A stretch of DNA of 21,465 bases from Desulfurococcales archaeon (GCA_027064845.1 JAMOPC010000043.1:1-21465), one strand, 5' to 3'; positions 1 to 9,000 are shown, counted from the first letter of the stretch. Made by a program: numbers and translations. Notes: generated by a model not told the origin, from the letters alone.

Positions 1-1
1 T

Positions 2-100
2 AAGAGCCCCTACGACCAGCATAGAGCTAGCCGGTCCCTTGTGGGCGAGAACTGTGCTCCGATGAGCCTACTCGTTCTTCTTCTCAATAATTTAAAATAA
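2..100 (+). CDS. Possible 3' end of an edge-truncated gene, unidentified
   Basis: An open frame runs from the window edge to a TAA at 98-100 and would encode a tail containing GENCAPMSLLVLLLNNLK. The first 75 bases are clearly more GC-rich than the rest of the window, which suggests either real coding sequence or a structured RNA rather than ordinary intergenic DNA. I do not recognise the protein. The end of a mobile-element gene such as tnpB is one possibility, but no diagnostic motif is visible. Positions 101-211 show nothing recognisable apart from a run of seven C at 187-193. Confidence 0.2.
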   Translation, partial: KSPYDQHRASRSLVGENCAPMSLLVLLLNNLK

Positions 101-211
101 ATTAGGCACATTACTAGGCAGTAGAGAGATTCTGAGACAAGGTACATAGAAATGGAGTCAAATCATCGAGTTAAGTATAGGTTATTCCCCCCCATTTTAG
201 GTCCGCTTTCT

Positions 212-637
212 TTTTCAATTCTATTATAGTTGTTACCCTTCCCAATGATCCCAAGGGCTAACACCTCCCCGAAGGGGACTTTCAATTCTATATATGTTGT
301 TACCCCACTAGGTAAACAGTTTTTTACTAATGTAGATGTAGAAATCAACTTTAAATTCTATTATTGTTGTTACTTACTACTGACCACTTTATAGAGGCAA
401 TGGGTTCCTTCAATATCTTTCAATTCTATTAGTATTGTTACGCAAAAAGAAATTGTTGAGAGCCTCAATAAGTTAGCCGAGCTTTCAATTCTATTAGTAT
501 TGTTACTGGTAAAGGATATGAGCGTCATATTCGAGCCCGAGCCCGCTTTCAATTCTATTAGTTATTGTTACATAAATAACCTAATAAATGAATTAGCATG
601 GGCTATAATAGACTTTCAATTCTATTAGTATTGTTAC
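212..637 (-). CRISPR. CRISPR array A, 7 repeats and 6 spacers, read leftward
   Basis: Repeats of 25 nt lie at 212-236, 279-303, 349-373, 417-441, 482-506, 546-571 (26 nt, one extra T) and 613-637. Spacers are 42, 45, 43, 40, 39 and 41 nt. On the minus strand the repeat begins GTAACAATACTAATAG and ends in ATTGAAAG, the 8-nt crRNA 5' handle typical of crenarchaeal repeats, so transcription is leftward with the leader at 638 and beyond. The order of decay agrees: the four leader-proximal repeats (right) are identical apart from the inserted T, while the three leftmost differ at several positions and share a GTAACAAC start. No spacer visibly matches another part of this window. Confidence 0.97.
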
Positions 638-861
638 TTTGGTCGAAGTTTGTGTGTCTGTTTCTAGTTTTTCTCGAACCTCATATATTAGGGTTTCTCT
701 GTAGGATCTCGAGTAAATAGTCTTCGATTGGATTTCCATTGGTGTTTTCGGTAATGTTTTATGCTGATTTTTCTTTGTCTGTTGTTATGTGCTCTGGTTT
801 TTGGTTTGTATGAGTATAAGAGATAATTGTTCTTTTACTTCTTCATAATTCTGATCTTTCA
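638..861 (-). promoter_or_regulatory. Leader of CRISPR array A
   Basis: This non-coding stretch abuts the youngest repeat of array A. Read outward from the repeat it starts TTTGGTCGAAG and carries further TCGA-centred boxes at 674-677 and 724-727 (the latter inside AGTCTTCGA). The mirrored leader of array B has the same boxes at almost the same distances. Its outer limit is not defined by the sequence. I set it at the central palindrome. The array promoter should lie within it, but I cannot choose one TATA box with confidence. Confidence 0.75.
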
Positions 862-887
862 TGATTAGGGTGCATCCCTATTAATCA
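862..887. repeat. Imperfect palindrome between the two divergent leaders
   Basis: TGATTAGGG (862-870) is followed by a 5-nt loop and CCCT-ATT-AATCA (876-887), its reverse complement with three inserted bases. It lies close to the midpoint (887) of the DNA between arrays A and B. A second inverted repeat, CTTACT/AGTAAG with a 6-nt loop, follows at 894-911. Either could be a binding site or the symmetry point of the divergent leaders. Confidence 0.5.
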
Positions 888-1136
888 ATAGTTCTTACTC
901 TTAATAGTAAGCTTCTTGGCATTAATACTCAGGAATAAAAACTCGGAATCCCCATCTACTCCTCTCAAAAGTATTGAACCCCTCCCTACACAAAACACCT
1001 TACTCTCCCTGAAAATACTCAACATATCACTAATAGTAACCTGGTCGAAGACTCTTAACAATAATCCCACCAGATCAGAAACAAATAAATACTATTCGAA
1101 ACAAAAAACAAAGATGACAACAAACCTTCGACCAAA
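888..1136 (+). promoter_or_regulatory. Leader of CRISPR array B
   Basis: This stretch ends CTTCGACCAAA directly against the repeat at 1137, the exact inverted counterpart of the first 11 bases outside array A. TCGA boxes at 1128-1131, 1096-1099 and 1045-1048 lie 5, 37 and 88 nt from the repeat edge, against 5, 36 and 86 nt in leader A. Short open frames here have no motif and are treated as chance. Confidence 0.65.
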
Positions 1137-1227
1137 GTAACAACAATAATAGAATTGAAAGACTCCTGGAGGTTCTTTTTGTTAAATAAAGAATGTTCTG
1201 GTTGTTAACAATAGTATAATTGATAAT
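1137..1227 (+). CRISPR. Mini CRISPR array B: one repeat, one spacer, one decayed repeat
   Basis: An intact 25-nt repeat in plus orientation lies at 1137-1161. It begins GTAACAACAATAATAG and ends ATTGAAAG. A 42-nt interval (1162-1203) has exactly the spacer length of array A. It is followed at 1204-1227 by a decayed copy with GTTAACAATA at its start and ATTGA near its end, about 19 positions matching with small gaps. This is what a terminal repeat of a one-spacer array should look like. The second repeat is weaker evidence than the first, because the region is AT-rich. Confidence 0.7.
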
Positions 1228-1327
1228 GATTTATTACTATATGATGTGATATTATTGAGGGATTTTACTCTTTGTGGTTTTTTGTTTCTTTTATGTTGGT
1301 GTTTTGGTAGTGTTGGAGATTTTCTGG

Positions 1328-1335
1328 TATAAATA
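1328..1335 (+). promoter_or_regulatory. TATA box of the cmr operon
   Basis: TATAAATA lies about 60 nt upstream of the first plausible ATG of cmr4 and predicts transcription from about 1358. The in-frame TTG at 1338 therefore lies upstream of the predicted RNA start and cannot be the translation start if this box is used. Confidence 0.55.
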
Positions 1336-1391
1336 TTTTGTCTTGGATCGGGTTTTGTAATGTTTGCGTAGAAGTTTTATTTTTTCTTGAG

Positions 1392-2525
1392 ATGATATAT
1401 GTTACTAATTATTGTTTAATGAATTGTTCGGGGTTTGGGGATCTCTTGAGTGGACAGTCTGTGGTTCTTCCTTCGGGTTATGAGCATTCGCTTATATTGT
1501 TGGCTTCTTCGATTACGATGCTTCATGTAGGTTCTGGTAGGAGTTATGGTGTGGTTGATCTTCCTATACAACGTGATCCTATGGGTTATCCAATAATTCT
1601 AGCGTCTTCGTTTAAGGGTGCCTTTAAAGCTAATTTACTAGCATATAGTGGTATTAACAAAGAAATAGTTGAAGGATTTCTCGGCTCAGAACCAGATAAG
1701 AGTCCGAGCATACCAAGCTTAATGCTGTTCACTGATCTAGTTCCATTCGCTATACCTGCTCCAAGTGCCTCTCACGGATTAGTATATGTTACAACTCCAT
1801 ATTTGCTAACAAAGATTTTCAACTATATAGAGGTAGTAAAGAATACGAAATTAGACGAAGAGAAAGTTAATGAACTAAGTATAAGGAAACTAGAACACAA
1901 TGTATGGAAAACCCTCATAGATACCCTACTTCAAGAATCCATTGATTTGAAAAATAATGAAGTTATAGTCATTGGTAAAATATTTGAAAACATGAAAAGT
2001 TTAGAAGTAGGCACAACCATATTCGTGATCAAAAATATCCTTGATCTCAAACAGGAACTCAAAAATGGGAAAAAATATAACAAGTTAGCCGAAATTATTA
2101 TGAACTTAAATAAACTCTACAATTACAGGCATGTACTTGACCACCTAGTAGTGGTTTCTGATGATATAGGTAAGAATGTTATTGATAAAACAATACTTGT
2201 AAACTACAGGATCAGAATTAATAGAGAGACAAAAACAGTTCAAAGAGGAGCCTTATGGAGCGAAGAATACTTACCTTATGGAACATTGTTCTTCGCACTA
2301 GTGCTCTATAAGAATGTCGATAATCTTGTAAATCAATTAAAAAAACATAGTAAAAGAGAAGAATTCACAAAAATACTAGAGATTTACAAGAACGCCTGGG
2401 ACAAACGTGAACTGATCCTCGATGCCCTTAGAAACTATCTAATTGTTGGTGGCAAAGAAACTATTGGTAAAGGCATGGTGAAGCTAGATATCCACGGCAT
2501 TACTACGAGTAGAGGTGAACTATAG
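1392..2525 (+). CDS. cmr4: Cmr4, Cas7-like backbone subunit of type III-B effector
   Basis: Cmr4 copies polymerise along the crRNA and cut the bound target RNA at 6-nt intervals. The signature is HVGSGRSYGVVDLPIQRD (codons from about 1524) followed by GYPIILASSFKGAFKANL, the Cas7/RAMP nucleotide-binding region. The Asp of VVDLPIQ (codon 1557-1559) corresponds to the family's catalytic Asp on the thumb-adjacent loop. The family normally starts only 10-15 residues before the LHVG motif, so the N-terminus here is uncertain: ATG at 1392 is the first after the predicted RNA start, ATG 1419 and GTG 1461 are alternatives. First gene of the cmr operon; the TAG is 2 nt before cmr5. The 5' part uses mostly T/G-ending codons and the rest A-rich codons. 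Confidence 0.93.
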   Translation: MIYVTNYCLMNCSGFGDLLSGQSVVLPSGYEHSLILLASSITMLHVGSGRSYGVVDLPIQRDPMGYPIILASSFKGAFKANLLAYSGINKEIVEGFLGSEPDKSPSIPSLMLFTDLVPFAIPAPSASHGLVYVTTPYLLTKIFNYIEVVKNTKLDEEKVNELSIRKLEHNVWKTLIDTLLQESIDLKNNEVIVIGKIFENMKSLEVGTTIFVIKNILDLKQELKNGKKYNKLAEIIMNLNKLYNYRHVLDHLVVVSDDIGKNVIDKTILVNYRIRINRETKTVQRGALWSEEYLPYGTLFFALVLYKNVDNLVNQLKKHSKREEFTKILEIYKNAWDKRELILDALRNYLIVGGKETIGKGMVKLDIHGITTSRGEL

Positions 2526-2527
2526 AA

Positions 2528-3136
2528 ATGACACATATAGATCCTATTGAAGAAGCTCTAGATACAGTATTACATATTGATCATATTTGTAGCAAACTAG
2601 AACAAATATACAATAAAATAATACAAAAGAATGAAAGCAAAAAGCTCGATAAATGTGGAAGCTCTATTGCTAGAAGATTCTCAGATTTACCAAGCCTAAT
2701 AGTGACAACAGGATTAATACCAGTATTAACATTTTATTTATCAAAACTCTCGCGAGAAGACAATACGTATTTTAAACACTTATTGAAGCTATTTCGGGAA
2801 AAAACTAATTTGAATAAGATAATAGAAGACCTTGCCAGAGATCAGAGTAAAAAAGATCCAGAAAAGCAGAAAGAAAAAATAATTAGATATTTGGTTAGCG
2901 AGTTTACCGAAGAGAGCAAGGGATATCTTATAGGACTTATCATAATTACGAATTATTTGAACAAAGTAAATATCGTAAATATTATTGATGGATATGATCT
3001 TAAATACTTAGCCAAGGATTTAAAGGAAATCCGCGAAGGAAAAAGTAAGCCTTGTGAAATCATTGTTCAAAAGATTCTCGAACCATACTTATTAGAACTT
3101 AAAAAGCTTACTCGGGGATTATTTGGTGAAAAATAA
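2528..3136 (+). CDS. cmr5: Cmr5, Cas11-type small subunit of type III-B effector
   Basis: This is a small, helix-rich, highly charged protein of 202 residues. Cmr5 forms the inner filament of the Cmr complex between Cas10 and Cmr6 and helps hold target RNA. The recognisable part is ARRFSDLPSLIVTTGLIPVL at about residues 47-66, which matches the family pattern of an arginine-containing helix followed by a 'GL...' hydrophobic helix. Family members are often 120-170 residues, so this one is long; the extra length is a Lys/Glu-rich segment at about 85-125. ATG 2528 is preceded by GAGGTGA at 2512-2518, a good ribosome site. The 3' end overlaps the start of cmr1, which suggests translational coupling. 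Identification rests on the short motif and the position inside the operon. Confidence 0.85.
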   Translation: MTHIDPIEEALDTVLHIDHICSKLEQIYNKIIQKNESKKLDKCGSSIARRFSDLPSLIVTTGLIPVLTFYLSKLSREDNTYFKHLLKLFREKTNLNKIIEDLARDQSKKDPEKQKEKIIRYLVSEFTEESKGYLIGLIIITNYLNKVNIVNIIDGYDLKYLAKDLKEIREGKSKPCEIIVQKILEPYLLELKKLTRGLFGEK

Positions 3137-5093
3137 CCAACTAGATATAATAATCCAAGAAATTGAGTACACTAACCAATCCGAGAAAAAGGTTCCAAGC
3201 ATAGAACTTGAATTTATCAATATAACTCCTTGGTGGGGCGGATTAGAAGAACCAAAAACCATTAGATGCCTCGACAACAATTGTAACGAATACCAAATAT
3301 CGCTACCAAGAACTAGCAGCGTCAAAGGACTATTAAGATGGCTAATGAGAATCGCTGTGGCGAGCTATATTCCAAGTACAGAACTTGAGAAGTACGGATA
3401 TAAAATAGTAGATTGCTTCCCAACATGTCTTTCAACTAATGAAAACATAAGGAAGTTACCAGGACTTATCGAAGTATTATTTGGAACAACAAGAGGAAAC
3501 ATAGCAAGACAAGGAGCAGTAAATATAATAGTTAAATCAAGGATTATATGTGGAAAGCCTTTTTATGCGAGTAAGTATAGTATTGATAAATTCGTAAGGG
3601 AATTAAAAACTATAACAAGAAAAATCCATGCGGGAATTCTAGAGAACCTAGCTTATTGTATTCTTTCAAAAGAGTTAGTCTTAATTAATAATCGGTATCA
3701 ATATTATGATGAACGAGCATGTAGAGATGTATATCGATTTGAGTATATAAGAGATTTCTTAAAATTATTCTCCATACCGAGAATGGCCTTACTTTCTCAA
3801 GGACTCTTTAAGAAATTCAATGTATTATCCAAAGAGTTATTCGAGCTACAACCCATAAGGGAGAACTGCATTAAAGTAAATATAATGATAAATGTATTTC
3901 CCGAAAAACTAAGAATCGAAGAGAAGTCAACAAAGACTAATATTGCCTTCAAATATCAAGACGCCATAGAGTTATTCAGGCACTTAATAGAATTAGGACT
4001 AACCTTTTTTGGGTTAGGAAAAGCTTCTTCACGCGGTTTCGGAAGATTTGTATCGAAAAATGACGATGTAATAGGAAAAACTGATCCAAGAGACGCTCTA
4101 AGAAATAAAGTTGAGCGTGTTCTAAAATCTACAGAAAGACTTCTTATAAAATATTATAAAGAAGAGAATCTAAAGAAGCAATTACCGATATATAAATATG
4201 AGAACAAATATACTAAAATACCAAGGTTATCAACTTTATTGAACAAAGAATACAATCCAATTATTTGGATAAATAATCCCCGTCATCCATGCCTGTTACC
4301 ATCACGTAGTTTAACAACTAGGTCAAAGAATAATAGTATTATACGTAGGATAGAGAATAATATAAGGAATTATTGTTCACCAAATAGTAATCCCGATCCT
4401 TGCAAAGATATTATACATTATCTAAGTGCTATAGGTAAAGCTACTTTAAAGAGTACATGGAAACTATATTGGTACTATTTACAAGGTAATCCGCGGATAA
4501 GAATAATCGACTATGTTAAAAAACCTGGATTTAAATTCCATACATGGTGTCTTGGATTACCTCGTTCTGTAGATATTAATCCCTCTAAGACGTATTCAAA
4601 ACAACAAGAGAAAGAACCTAGACCTCGTCATACTGGATACGAAGTAGTAACACTAGATAAAGGCATTTACAAATACGATGTAGTAGTTAAAAGCATATCT
4701 AGTATGTTTAAGCGATGGCGCTCACCAATAATATTTACGCCTTTTCCTGATAAAAGTGGTATTCTAGTATTTTGGCTGCCTTTTAATGATGTTGAGATAT
4801 TTGTAAAAGGTGTTAGTAAAGGCGGGAAAATAGCGAAGTTATCTCATATAAGTTTTCATGAGGAATACCCTAGAAAAGCTGATCATGTAGTCATCAGTAT
4901 CGATGAAGGTATTTCAAATCAAAAAGTTTCTATAGGAAATAGGAATTATGAAACTGGAAAGGCCTGCATAGATAGTAATAGTAAGCCTAGGGTCAAAACA
5001 ATTAGATCTATTAATGTTTGTGTAGAAGAAGTTTGTAGAAATGCTCTTGATTTTATCACTTTTCTCCTAGAAAGGGGTAAGAGTGGGAGGTGA
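3126..5093 (+). CDS. cmr1: Cmr1, Cas7-like head subunit of type III-B effector, long form
   Basis: Cmr1 caps the 3'-end side of the Cmr filament and binds target RNA. Motifs are ELEFINITPWWGG near the N-terminus, SSVKGLLRWLMRIAV (codons from about 3315) equal to the family's 'IKGLLRWWWR', and the glycine-rich loop GLGKASSRGFGRF at about residues 297-309. At 655 residues it is well above the 300-500 usual for the family; the segment beyond about residue 330, with several KYxxK-rich stretches and FKFHTWCLGLPRSV, is expanded. GTG 3126 is preferred over TTG 3123 because GGGGA at 3114-3118 is then 7 nt away. It overlaps cmr5 by 11 nt. Only the C-terminal role is unclear; the family call is firm. 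Confidence 0.88.
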   Translation: MKNNQLDIIIQEIEYTNQSEKKVPSIELEFINITPWWGGLEEPKTIRCLDNNCNEYQISLPRTSSVKGLLRWLMRIAVASYIPSTELEKYGYKIVDCFPTCLSTNENIRKLPGLIEVLFGTTRGNIARQGAVNIIVKSRIICGKPFYASKYSIDKFVRELKTITRKIHAGILENLAYCILSKELVLINNRYQYYDERACRDVYRFEYIRDFLKLFSIPRMALLSQGLFKKFNVLSKELFELQPIRENCIKVNIMINVFPEKLRIEEKSTKTNIAFKYQDAIELFRHLIELGLTFFGLGKASSRGFGRFVSKNDDVIGKTDPRDALRNKVERVLKSTERLLIKYYKEENLKKQLPIYKYENKYTKIPRLSTLLNKEYNPIIWINNPRHPCLLPSRSLTTRSKNNSIIRRIENNIRNYCSPNSNPDPCKDIIHYLSAIGKATLKSTWKLYWYYLQGNPRIRIIDYVKKPGFKFHTWCLGLPRSVDINPSKTYSKQQEKEPRPRHTGYEVVTLDKGIYKYDVVVKSISSMFKRWRSPIIFTPFPDKSGILVFWLPFNDVEIFVKGVSKGGKIAKLSHISFHEEYPRKADHVVISIDEGISNQKVSIGNRNYETGKACIDSNSKPRVKTIRSINVCVEEVCRNALDFITFLLERGKSGR

Positions 5094-5096
5094 TCA
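5087..5096 (+). promoter_or_regulatory. Perfect 10-nt Shine-Dalgarno sequence without a matching start
   Basis: GGAGGTGATC is complementary over ten bases to the usual archaeal 16S rRNA 3' end and overlaps the cmr1 stop codon. No ATG, GTG or TTG sits at the usual 5-10 nt spacing. The nearest is TTG 5107, which opens only 13 codons before a TAA at 5146. The cmr6 start is 80 nt further on. Confidence 0.6.
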
Positions 5097-5142
5097 GAGT
5101 TTCCTCTTGGTAACCATAGCGAAAATAAATCGAGAGATTCGT

Positions 5143-5150
5143 TATTAATA
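5143..5150 (+). promoter_or_regulatory. Possible internal TATA box before cmr6
   Basis: TATTAATA lies in the 84-nt gap between cmr1 and cmr6 and predicts RNA starting near 5172, just before the TTG at 5178. A second hint of a separate start is that codon endings switch back to T/G at the beginning of cmr6, as they do at other predicted transcription starts here. The box itself is a weak match. Confidence 0.35.
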
Positions 5151-5177
5151 TGTTTTGAAAACTATGTTGTTAATGTA

Positions 5178-6062
5178 TTGTGTATCTATGAAGGATCGTG
5201 TAAAAGTGAATTGAAGGATCTTCGTAAGGAATTCATTAGGGATCTTATTAGGAGCTTTTCTCGTAATAATGTTAATGCAAATCTAGAGTTGGCTAGAGAG
5301 ATTGTTGGGGAGAGAATTGAGGGATTATTGAGGATGGGGTTTAATGTGTTTATAGTTGATGCCGTATTGGAGGTTCCTGGTGTGTTTGGGTGTTCTCATG
5401 GTGTTCTTAGGAATGTTTTTGAGGTTGGTTTATTTTGGGATCATATTGTTGATTTGCCTTTTATACCTGGTTCTAGTTTTAAGGGAGGTGTTCGTGGTTC
5501 TTTGGAGGCACTACTTATTGGTAAAGGGAAGAGTGGTTGGGAGGATGATGTCAAGATTTTGTTTGGTGAAGGCGGGGATCGTGGATGGGCTGGTTCCTTG
5601 TTGTTTTTGGATGCGTATCCAGTGGGTTTGAGCGAGGGGACTAAGTATTTGCTTGAACCCGATATTCTTACTCCGCATTATCAGAAGGATACTGAAACTA
5701 TTGGGTTCGAGTACGAGGTTGAACCAGTACCTATATCTCATATCTCGATCGCGCCTGGGACTATATTTAGATTCGTAGTTGCTTATAGCTTGAACGATGA
5801 TTTGGAGGAAGCACTAGTTAATATTGGATCATATATAGAGTTAGGGAACAGAGTTGCTCATTCAATAGTGATGCTTAGTATCCTTAGGAATGCCTTTGAA
5901 AACTACGGGTTAGGAGCTAGAACTAGTAGAGGATATGGAAGATTTTCTATACAAAGACTAAGTGTGGAAATGGGAGGTAGGAGGTTTAATACACCTGTAG
6001 AAATCAGGTCCAAGAATGCTAGGAGAAGTAGAGGGCTGAGAAAAACGAAGAAGGGGGTCTAG
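5178..6062 (+). CDS. cmr6: Cmr6, Cas7-like subunit of type III-B effector
   Basis: Cmr6 is the Cas7-like subunit at the 3' side of the Cmr backbone, beside Cmr1. Diagnostic motifs in order are DLPFIPGSSFKGGVRGSLEA (residues 92-111), SLLFLDAYPV, LEPDILTPHYQ (159-169), and the C-terminal glycine-rich loop GLGARTSRGYGRF (244-256). Length of 294 residues is normal for the family. No ATG is available upstream of the conserved region; TTG 5178 follows a possible TATA box at leaderless spacing and lacks a ribosome site. TTG 5211 is an alternative. The gene stops 4 nt before cmr2. The first half is rich in T/G-ending codons, unlike the preceding end of cmr1. Confidence 0.93.
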   Translation: MCIYEGSCKSELKDLRKEFIRDLIRSFSRNNVNANLELAREIVGERIEGLLRMGFNVFIVDAVLEVPGVFGCSHGVLRNVFEVGLFWDHIVDLPFIPGSSFKGGVRGSLEALLIGKGKSGWEDDVKILFGEGGDRGWAGSLLFLDAYPVGLSEGTKYLLEPDILTPHYQKDTETIGFEYEVEPVPISHISIAPGTIFRFVVAYSLNDDLEEALVNIGSYIELGNRVAHSIVMLSILRNAFENYGLGARTSRGYGRFSIQRLSVEMGGRRFNTPVEIRSKNARRSRGLRKTKKGV

Positions 6063-6066
6063 ACGA

Positions 6067-9000
6067 ATGGATCTCGACAAATTAATTGTCTTAAAGACTC
6101 TGTCCTTAATACATGATCCTCCTTGGAAACCATTAGTTATTATAGGTAAGAAAGTTGCACATCCAAAAAGAGAAGAGATCAAGAGTCTGTTAGGGAGCGA
6201 GGCAGACAAACTAGATTCGCATGAATTAGATGCCATAGCTCTAGCTAAGCAGATCGGAGTTTTACCTAGTACCTATATGGAACATCTAGAAGTTATTCAT
6301 AGAATAGACTATGTTTCCTCCGGTTTTGATAGATTATTACTGTATAAGATCAATCCTAAGATTAAGAGTGATGCAGTAATGTTATTGAACATATTTGATC
6401 CAAATATATGTCTTTTTCAAGAGGAGAATAAGGAAAATGAATGCGATTACCTACGAGTAATAGGCAATGAAGTAGTTGTTACTGTGAAGAATGCTGCTAA
6501 TTTGTTTGGAGATAAGCTTTCCGGGGTCTTGAGAGATATAGACGATGAGATTCTTAGATATCATGTTTTGTGGTACCTGATCGAGCCTTTATGGCTTGAT
6601 GTGTGTCGTGATAGTGGTGGTTATTCTAGGCCTTATTGTGTGATGCCAAGTGATACACGGGTTCCTACGCATAGTGTTTTTGACCATGTATATGCTACTG
6701 CTATGGTATCAAATATATATGATGGAAAGAGGTTTGACGGATACATAGTATTAGTGGATTATGCTAGTGTGCAAGAGTATATTAGTAGTTCGAGGAAAAT
6801 AAGGGATCTATGGGTTTCTTCCTGGATATCCTCGTTGTTATCATGGCTAACTATTGAGCCGCTCGTAGCTTGTTTTGGACCTGATATTGTTGTTAAGCCA
6901 TCGCTCAGAGGCAATTGGTTTTATACGGCATGGCTAATAACTAAGCTTAGAGAAAAAGGACATAATACAAAAGATCTTGAAAGGATTGCCGAGAAAGCAT
7001 ATGGTTTTGAAGGTTGTCCATTGCAACCAGTTATGCCTACGCATGTAACCCTTTTGTTGCCAAGAATAGAGAATTTAGATCCGATAAGATGCTCTGAGAT
7101 TAGTAGCATGGTGGATAAGGATTGGTACGAAAGATTATTTCTTGCCCTTAGGTCTGGGGATACAAATAAGCTAAGAGAACTACTAGTTGAGGTAGGTAAG
7201 AAAGCCTGGATAAGAATAGTCAATGAGATCCTTAAGGATGAACTATTAGAGGGGCTTATAAGAGCAACTATAAAGCCAATGGGAAACAAAGTAGATGAAA
7301 GGAATATTATTAAGATAAAGGAGTTTATACGAGAAGTAGCTAGTGAGCCTCCTCTTCCTCTTCGCTTGATAGTGTATAGGATAAACAGAATTTACGAAAA
7401 GTATTACAGGAAGTGGCTTAAGAATAAATTCAAGCACGGAGACCGTGACAAGGATAATAAAATATATTATGATGTAGAGAAGAGAAAGCTTGTATTCAGT
7501 ATGGATGGTAAGTCTTACAAGATAGATGAGGAAACGCTATTCTACCACTATATGATGAAAGAGTTTCTACCTAGTAGAGAGGCCTTATACAAGCTAACAA
7601 GAATCGATCCCCTCGCATATAGGCTTCCCGAAGCCTGGTCTAAGTACGCGGATCCTCTTGGAAAAGTCTTTAAACATTTGAAATACTGTACAGTTTGTGG
7701 TAAATATGCAGGAATAGCAGGATCGACTAGTGAGAACTGGGAGAAATTCTTAAAGCAACTCGCCAAGGATTCGTTATTAGAGAAGATCAGCGGATTATTT
7801 GGTGAAGGAGAAAGACTTTGTCCTAAATGTCTGCTTAAAAGACTCTTAACTATTAAAGAGAATTATGAGAAAGTACTTGAAATTACTGGTTTAAAACCAA
7901 AGCATACTGAATGCCCAGATATATGGGTTCCCACAACTAATGATCTCGCTAATCTAGATAATATATTATCAATTCTAGGAGTAGGAGGAAGATTAAAAGA
8001 CAGTATAGAGAATGTATTCTACAAGTTATCGAAAATGAGTTCTGAAGAGAGAACAGGATTCATAGTCAAGCTAGTTACTTTATCAAAAACACTTAGCGAA
8101 CTACATAGATTCGATATTTCAGTACTACCTCTTAGAGAATTCAAGGAAATCAGTATTAGAGTTAATGAGGTATGCCGGGATATAGAAGAAAAACTTCAAG
8201 GATGTAGTGAGAAACTAATTAGTAGTATTGAAAAAATAATTGGTTCTATAATAGAAGCATTAACCGAGGACGATTATAGAGAAAAATTCATTAAAGAACT
8301 AGATAAAATGCGTAAATACAATAAAGACATTGTCTCATGGATTGAAGAAATATTGGATAAACTACCACGTTTGACTAAATACGTGATTATTAGAGGAGAT
8401 GGCGATTCTCTCGGCAGTTGCCTATTGAGCGGGAACCTAGGATATAGTGGGGAAGAATATATCAATAAAATAATTAATAAAGTAACGAAGTCAATTGATA
8501 AGGATGTATTAAATGATGAGTTTGAGATTTGGAAGAAACTACTGAAGATTCTATCAGAAAAGCTTGGTACAACGATTCCTGTTACTCCATCATATCATTA
8601 TTCTGTTTCAAGAGCACTCAGTCTTGGTGCTATTAGGGATTATGCTATTGTTAAAAAGCATCATGGGTTCTTAGTATATACTGGAGGCGACGATATACTA
8701 GTTCTCTCACCCACATATTTGTTTTTAAAAGAACCAGTTATACCATATCTTGAAATATTGAGAGAGACTAGACTGAATTACTGGGGCTACAATGTATTCA
8801 AATTCTACGAAGGATTCCATGTAGGGCCGACACCATATATTGATCTGAAAGAATATATTCCTATAGTTTCACCAGCAATAAGAATATTCGGTAGATCGTA
8901 TGGTATAGTCTTGGCTCATTATCGTGACCCCTTAAGCATAGTTTTAAGAAAATCTGGTTCCGTCGAAGAATCTTCCAAGAAGAGCGTCTCAGGACCAATA

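Noticed and set aside
163..552. Two 60-residue minus-strand frames across array A
   Set aside because: They run through repeats and spacers, and each contains the same repeat-encoded peptide (such as NRIE), which is a repeat artefact.
885..1140. Open frames of 61 and 74 residues on both strands within leader B
   Set aside because: They overlap on opposite strands, start at poor codons, show no motif, and one runs to the edge of the CRISPR repeat. The conserved boxes are explained by leader function.
1338..1391. TTG 1338 as start of cmr4
   Set aside because: It lies 2 nt after the predicted TATA box and so before the RNA start, and would add a long Cys- and Phe-rich extension not found in Cmr4.
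5356..5741. Overlapping open frames inside cmr6 on both strands
   Set aside because: They are shadows of the conserved Cmr6 reading, with Val/Leu-rich sequence produced by T/G-rich codons.
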